Both the position numbers and the translations under genes were made by a program. From Acanthaster planci (lineage: Eukaryota; Echinodermata; Asteroidea; Valvatida; Acanthasteridae), in the NCBI RefSeq assembly GCF_001949145.1, contig NW_019091362.1, forward strand, positions 9,307,024 to 9,371,023: 64,000 nt of DNA. Reading direction: 5' to 3'. Of this stretch, positions 60,939 to 64,000 are shown piece by piece; the first letter of the stretch is position 1, and each line of letters starts with the position of its first letter. A model generated the notes under the pieces. It searched no databases and was not told the DNA's origin. It saw only the letters and a list, made by a program, of their open reading frames with translations.

Positions 60939-63411
60939 TCCATCAAATATCAAGGAAAAAAGATATCTGCAATGGACAAGTCGCGTTTTTTTTACTTTTT
61001 TATGATAAAAAGAAGTTCACATGCCTTAACAAGCTGCCTGGCTATAAAATAAATGTTGACTAAAGCAACTGTTTACAACTAAACATAATTTTTTAAAATT
61101 TAACTCTCATTCCTCACATTATAGTAACCTGTTAGCACACTTTGCTGAAAATGATGGTCTACACAAATATTATGTACCAATAATATTTCTGGTAAATTCA
61201 ATGGCTTTAGACGGACCATTACAGTTGCACCCAGCACGAACAACGTGACGATGAAACAAGGTACACTTGTGTTTACACTTACTGGATAAAAGCAGTTAAG
61301 AGGTTTTACTTTTACGGACAAGGCAAGAATGAGAAACATTAATCACACAGTGCATGTACATGTAGTATAAGCCATGTAACTGAATATTTGGCAGAACAAA
61401 ACATTTTCAACCAGGCAAGACTTAGTAAAATACGTTTTAGATGTACATGTAATGGCATATGTGAGAGGTAGAAAAACAGACATCAGTTGATGAAAAGATG
61501 TACATGTATGCTTGTACTAATAAGACAATTCAAATCGAGTTGGCTTAGAATTAAAAAAAAATGGAAACATGGAACATTTTTTTGAGAAAATTTTGTCTCA
61601 TGCAGTGGTTTGTCAAAGTTTTTAGAAAACAGACCATCCTCGAACAGGATGATCGCGTCAGTTACAATTTAAATTACTATCAGACGTGTAATTTTGTTAT
61701 TACCGTACTTTAAACAGCCTTCATTGTTTCAACCTGAGGAAATAAACCTGAGGAAACAATGTACATATTTTACTTGAACAACACAAGGTTCAAAGTTTTC
61801 AAATAAGACCCAATACAAAAATAGGCTTTATGCTCATTTGTTAAATATCACCGAAATATATGACACAGCCAGGAAATGGGCCATCTGATGCGCTAGACTG
61901 GTCGCACAGTTATGCGGTGGGCATGCCTGCTGAATTGCTCAGGGCTGTTGGTTTGTCTCTGGTAGGAATACTAAGCTTGAGATACTTCGCCATTCGTTGT
62001 CTTACTGCAGACACTGTTTTGCCGTGTGATGCAACACTTTCTGCAAATGTTAAACAAATAAGACAATTTATTTTTGTAAAAACTATAAGGACTTTGGGGG
62101 CAGCAAATAAACTGGTCCTCTACCATTGTTTACACCATGTCTGAGCTTAAGTGCGCATGTTCATTGCGATTGAAAATGAAAAAGGATTTTTCTGCCACCA
62201 ACTGTCTCTAACATGTCTAAATCGAGTGGCCAATATTGTACATTGCATCACATACATGTACTGCCGTTACATTTTCACAATTGAGTCTCACCAATACAAT
62301 GGTATAACGTTTAATCTTAAAAGGGTAAATTAGATTTATTGACGCTGATAGTATTTGCCATATTTGAAGTATGGGCACTGTGGCTAGCCCATTGCACTAC
62401 GACTGCGAGTTCTACGTACGACTATGAATAAACACTGTCTGTAGTCCACCCATGGAGGTAGGAAACGACCGTGGCCAACCCGGTTGACTGTTGAGGATTA
62501 AAATTATTGCGTTTAAGCCTGACGTCTGCTTCACCAACAATGCCCATATGTAGCAGAACTACATTTTATAAGCACTTACCTTTTAAGGAAGGGCCTAACC
62601 TGTCTTACTCTTCTTTAAACGGACAAGCTGCTTGCAGCGATACTAGTACTCGAGCTCTCTTAATTCAAAGCATGGACGAAATTATGAAGTAGTCTGGTTC
62701 CCTGACCTGAAGATCTTTATTCCATTCGAAATACGTGTAGACACCAAAGTCAATAGACCTAGCCGTTGACTAGTCGTTTTGACTTTTGAACATGACCTCA
62801 GTCTTTGCCATCGCTGGTTCCAGTTGGCATGCTCAGAGTCTCCTCGAAAGGCTGGAACCAGCTAAGACTAAGCCAGAGCCACTATAGTAGCGCGGTGCGC
62901 ACGCTTTAAGCCATTCGTTGCGAGCATGCTGGCAATGAAAGAAAATAGCCTCATCCATTCTAAATGTAGGGGTATGTCATGTTATTTTAAATCAGAGGAG
63001 GGGGTTGAGGGTCAGCTCCACTGCAAATAATCATAAATCTTAAGCATGTGTACTAAACCACACTCGCAATTCCTCTTGTGTTAAAATTTCCCTGTAAAAT
63101 GGACATTCGCACTACTGCTATCTCACACATCCTTCTTGACGAATAGATGAGGCAAACAGAACAGTCACCTGCCGCCGCAGGCGGGATTTTGCAATACATT
63201 GTATGCCATTGTTCTGGCGGGACTTGACCTTCCGCGGTAAAACCGAGTGAGAACCGGCAAAATCTGAGACAAACTAAAAGTCACCGTGCAAAATCTTCAT
63301 ACGGTTATCTAAATCTTTTTCTTTTTCTGCTGTATGTTGACGATTTGATAACGACTGTAAAAGTGTTTCATGTATTGCTTGTTGAAGAAAACAATTCAAA
63401 TGGAGAAAAAA
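60939..63411. other. Interior of the 3.05-kb element
   Basis: AT-rich with no recognised gene. It contains a segment around CAATAGACCTAGCCGT (62751-62766) shared with the intron repeat at about 26712-26727, and TACATGTA palindromes. Short open frames have no recognisable domain. Confidence 0.45.
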
Positions 63412-63778
63412 AAGACGTCAAGACGTTGTTTTCTCCTTTCACTGTATGTGTAGTACCGATGATTTGATAACGACTGCAAAACGACGTCTTAAAGACGTCA
63501 CATTTTTTGTGGTCATGGTTGCTGAAGCAATGTTTCTAACTGAGGATAAAAGATGTCTTTAAGACGTCGTTCTTTTGTCACGACCACTTTACGACACACG
63601 ACCACATAACGACCACAAAAAGACATCATTCATGCATCGTGTGCCCACTGGGATGCTTGTGTGGATCAATCACCACTGATGTGCTATCAAGATTGGGTTT
63701 TTACTTGATTTCCCAAGTGGGTAAGTTTTGTACTTATTAATGTCTTTTAAAGTGACCAGAATTCTTTTTATTTCTACA

Positions 63779-63850
63779 GGGACCATGCACACTCTACTTT
63801 GATGAGCAAGCTGAATCAGTGGAGGCAAAGAAAGTGGAAGTTTGGTACTA
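63779..63850 (+). CDS. Possible exon of an unidentified plus-strand transcript
   Basis: A 72-nt segment between a strong acceptor (TTTTTATTTCTACAG) and a strong donor (gtaagt). In frame 1 it encodes GPCTLYFDEQAESVEAKKVE and VWY, then TAG as its last codon; in frame 2 it stays open but meets a stop soon after the next acceptor (63964). It may be a terminal coding exon or an untranslated exon. The exon structure is more credible than any translation. Confidence 0.35.
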
Positions 63851-63963
63851 GGTAAGTTGTCACCTAAAGTTTTGCAAGCCAATTCCTTCATCATGCCATT
63901 AAGTGTCCTTTTTACCTTTCAAATTCCTCAGTGCTTGATTCATCTTGCTTGATTTTATTTCAG

Positions 63964-64000
63964 CATCTGCTGAGAAGGTGTGACCATCCAAGTAGAGACT
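63964..64000 (+). other. Possible further exon, cut by the window end
   Basis: A good acceptor (TTTTATTTCAG at 63953-63963) precedes CATCTGCTGAGAAGG. If spliced to 63850 all frames stop soon, so it would be mostly 3' UTR or non-coding. Confidence 0.2.

Larger units (their letters stand above)
60603..63654. mobile_element. 3.05-kb non-autonomous DNA transposon with GACGTC-rich subterminal repeats
   Basis: Perfect 13-bp terminal inverted repeats TCCCAGTGGGCAC (60603-60615) and GTGCCCACTGGGA (63642-63654) bound the element; TG on both sides (60601-60602 and 63655-63656) may be a 2-bp target duplication. Both subterminal regions are rich in AAGACGTC-type words (60617-60938 and about 63412-63625). 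No transposase frame was recognised inside, so it depends on another copy. I cannot name the superfamily. Confidence 0.75.

Overview
The window is animal nuclear DNA. Its coding sequence is split by many GT..AG introns, it is generally CpG-poor and rich in short palindromes (TACATGTA and ACCGGT types), and it carries MITE-like, SINE-like and hairpin repeats. The gene content and repeat style suggest a marine invertebrate, possibly a deuterostome such as an echinoderm or hemichordate. That placement is inference and cannot be fixed without a search. One N at 9951 marks a draft assembly.

The main content is a single plus-strand gene covering about 5.1-46.9 kb, plus a long 3' UTR. It encodes a tensin, a focal-adhesion scaffold linking integrins and actin. 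I could trace 29 coding exons whose phases all agree (8151 nt, 2716 codons plus stop). Domain order is an atypical C1 zinc finger (residues 10-56 of the visible part), a PTEN-like phosphatase domain (about 105-300), a C2 domain (about 300-450), a very long low-complexity Ser/Pro/Gln-rich linker (about 450-2424, including one 2.4-kb exon), an SH2 domain (about 2433-2552) and a C-terminal PTB domain (about 2577-2710). The N-terminal C1 makes it tensin-2-like in layout. The first coding exon(s) and promoter are not identified and probably lie upstream. The phosphatase signature keeps Cys but has Pro where the catalytic Arg should be, so it is probably inactive or impaired.

The 5' introns (1-24 kb) hold mobile or structured DNA: a TTAA-flanked piggyBac-type MITE (2322-2629), a 32-bp-arm hairpin (3373-3451), a palindrome built from two inverted tRNA-Thr-like sequences (5423-5646), a G-rich 34-35-bp minisatellite (about 9720-10290) and a second TTAA-flanked MITE inside the gene (28320-28744). 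A tRNA-derived SINE lies just upstream of the exon at 42081.

From about 50.7 kb onward no gene can be assigned with confidence. The region is a nest of repeats: a 44-bp-arm hairpin (51505-51648), inverted CGTCG-rich ends that could delimit a 2.8-kb element (52205-55030), two inverted copies of a further repeat (about 52571-53071 and 55129-55967), another palindromic repeat cluster (57000-57860), and a 3.05-kb element with 13-bp terminal inverted repeats and GACGTC-rich tandem repeats (60603-63654). Weak exon-like signals at 59761-59869 and 63779-63850 hint at a second plus-strand transcript whose intron would contain that last element.
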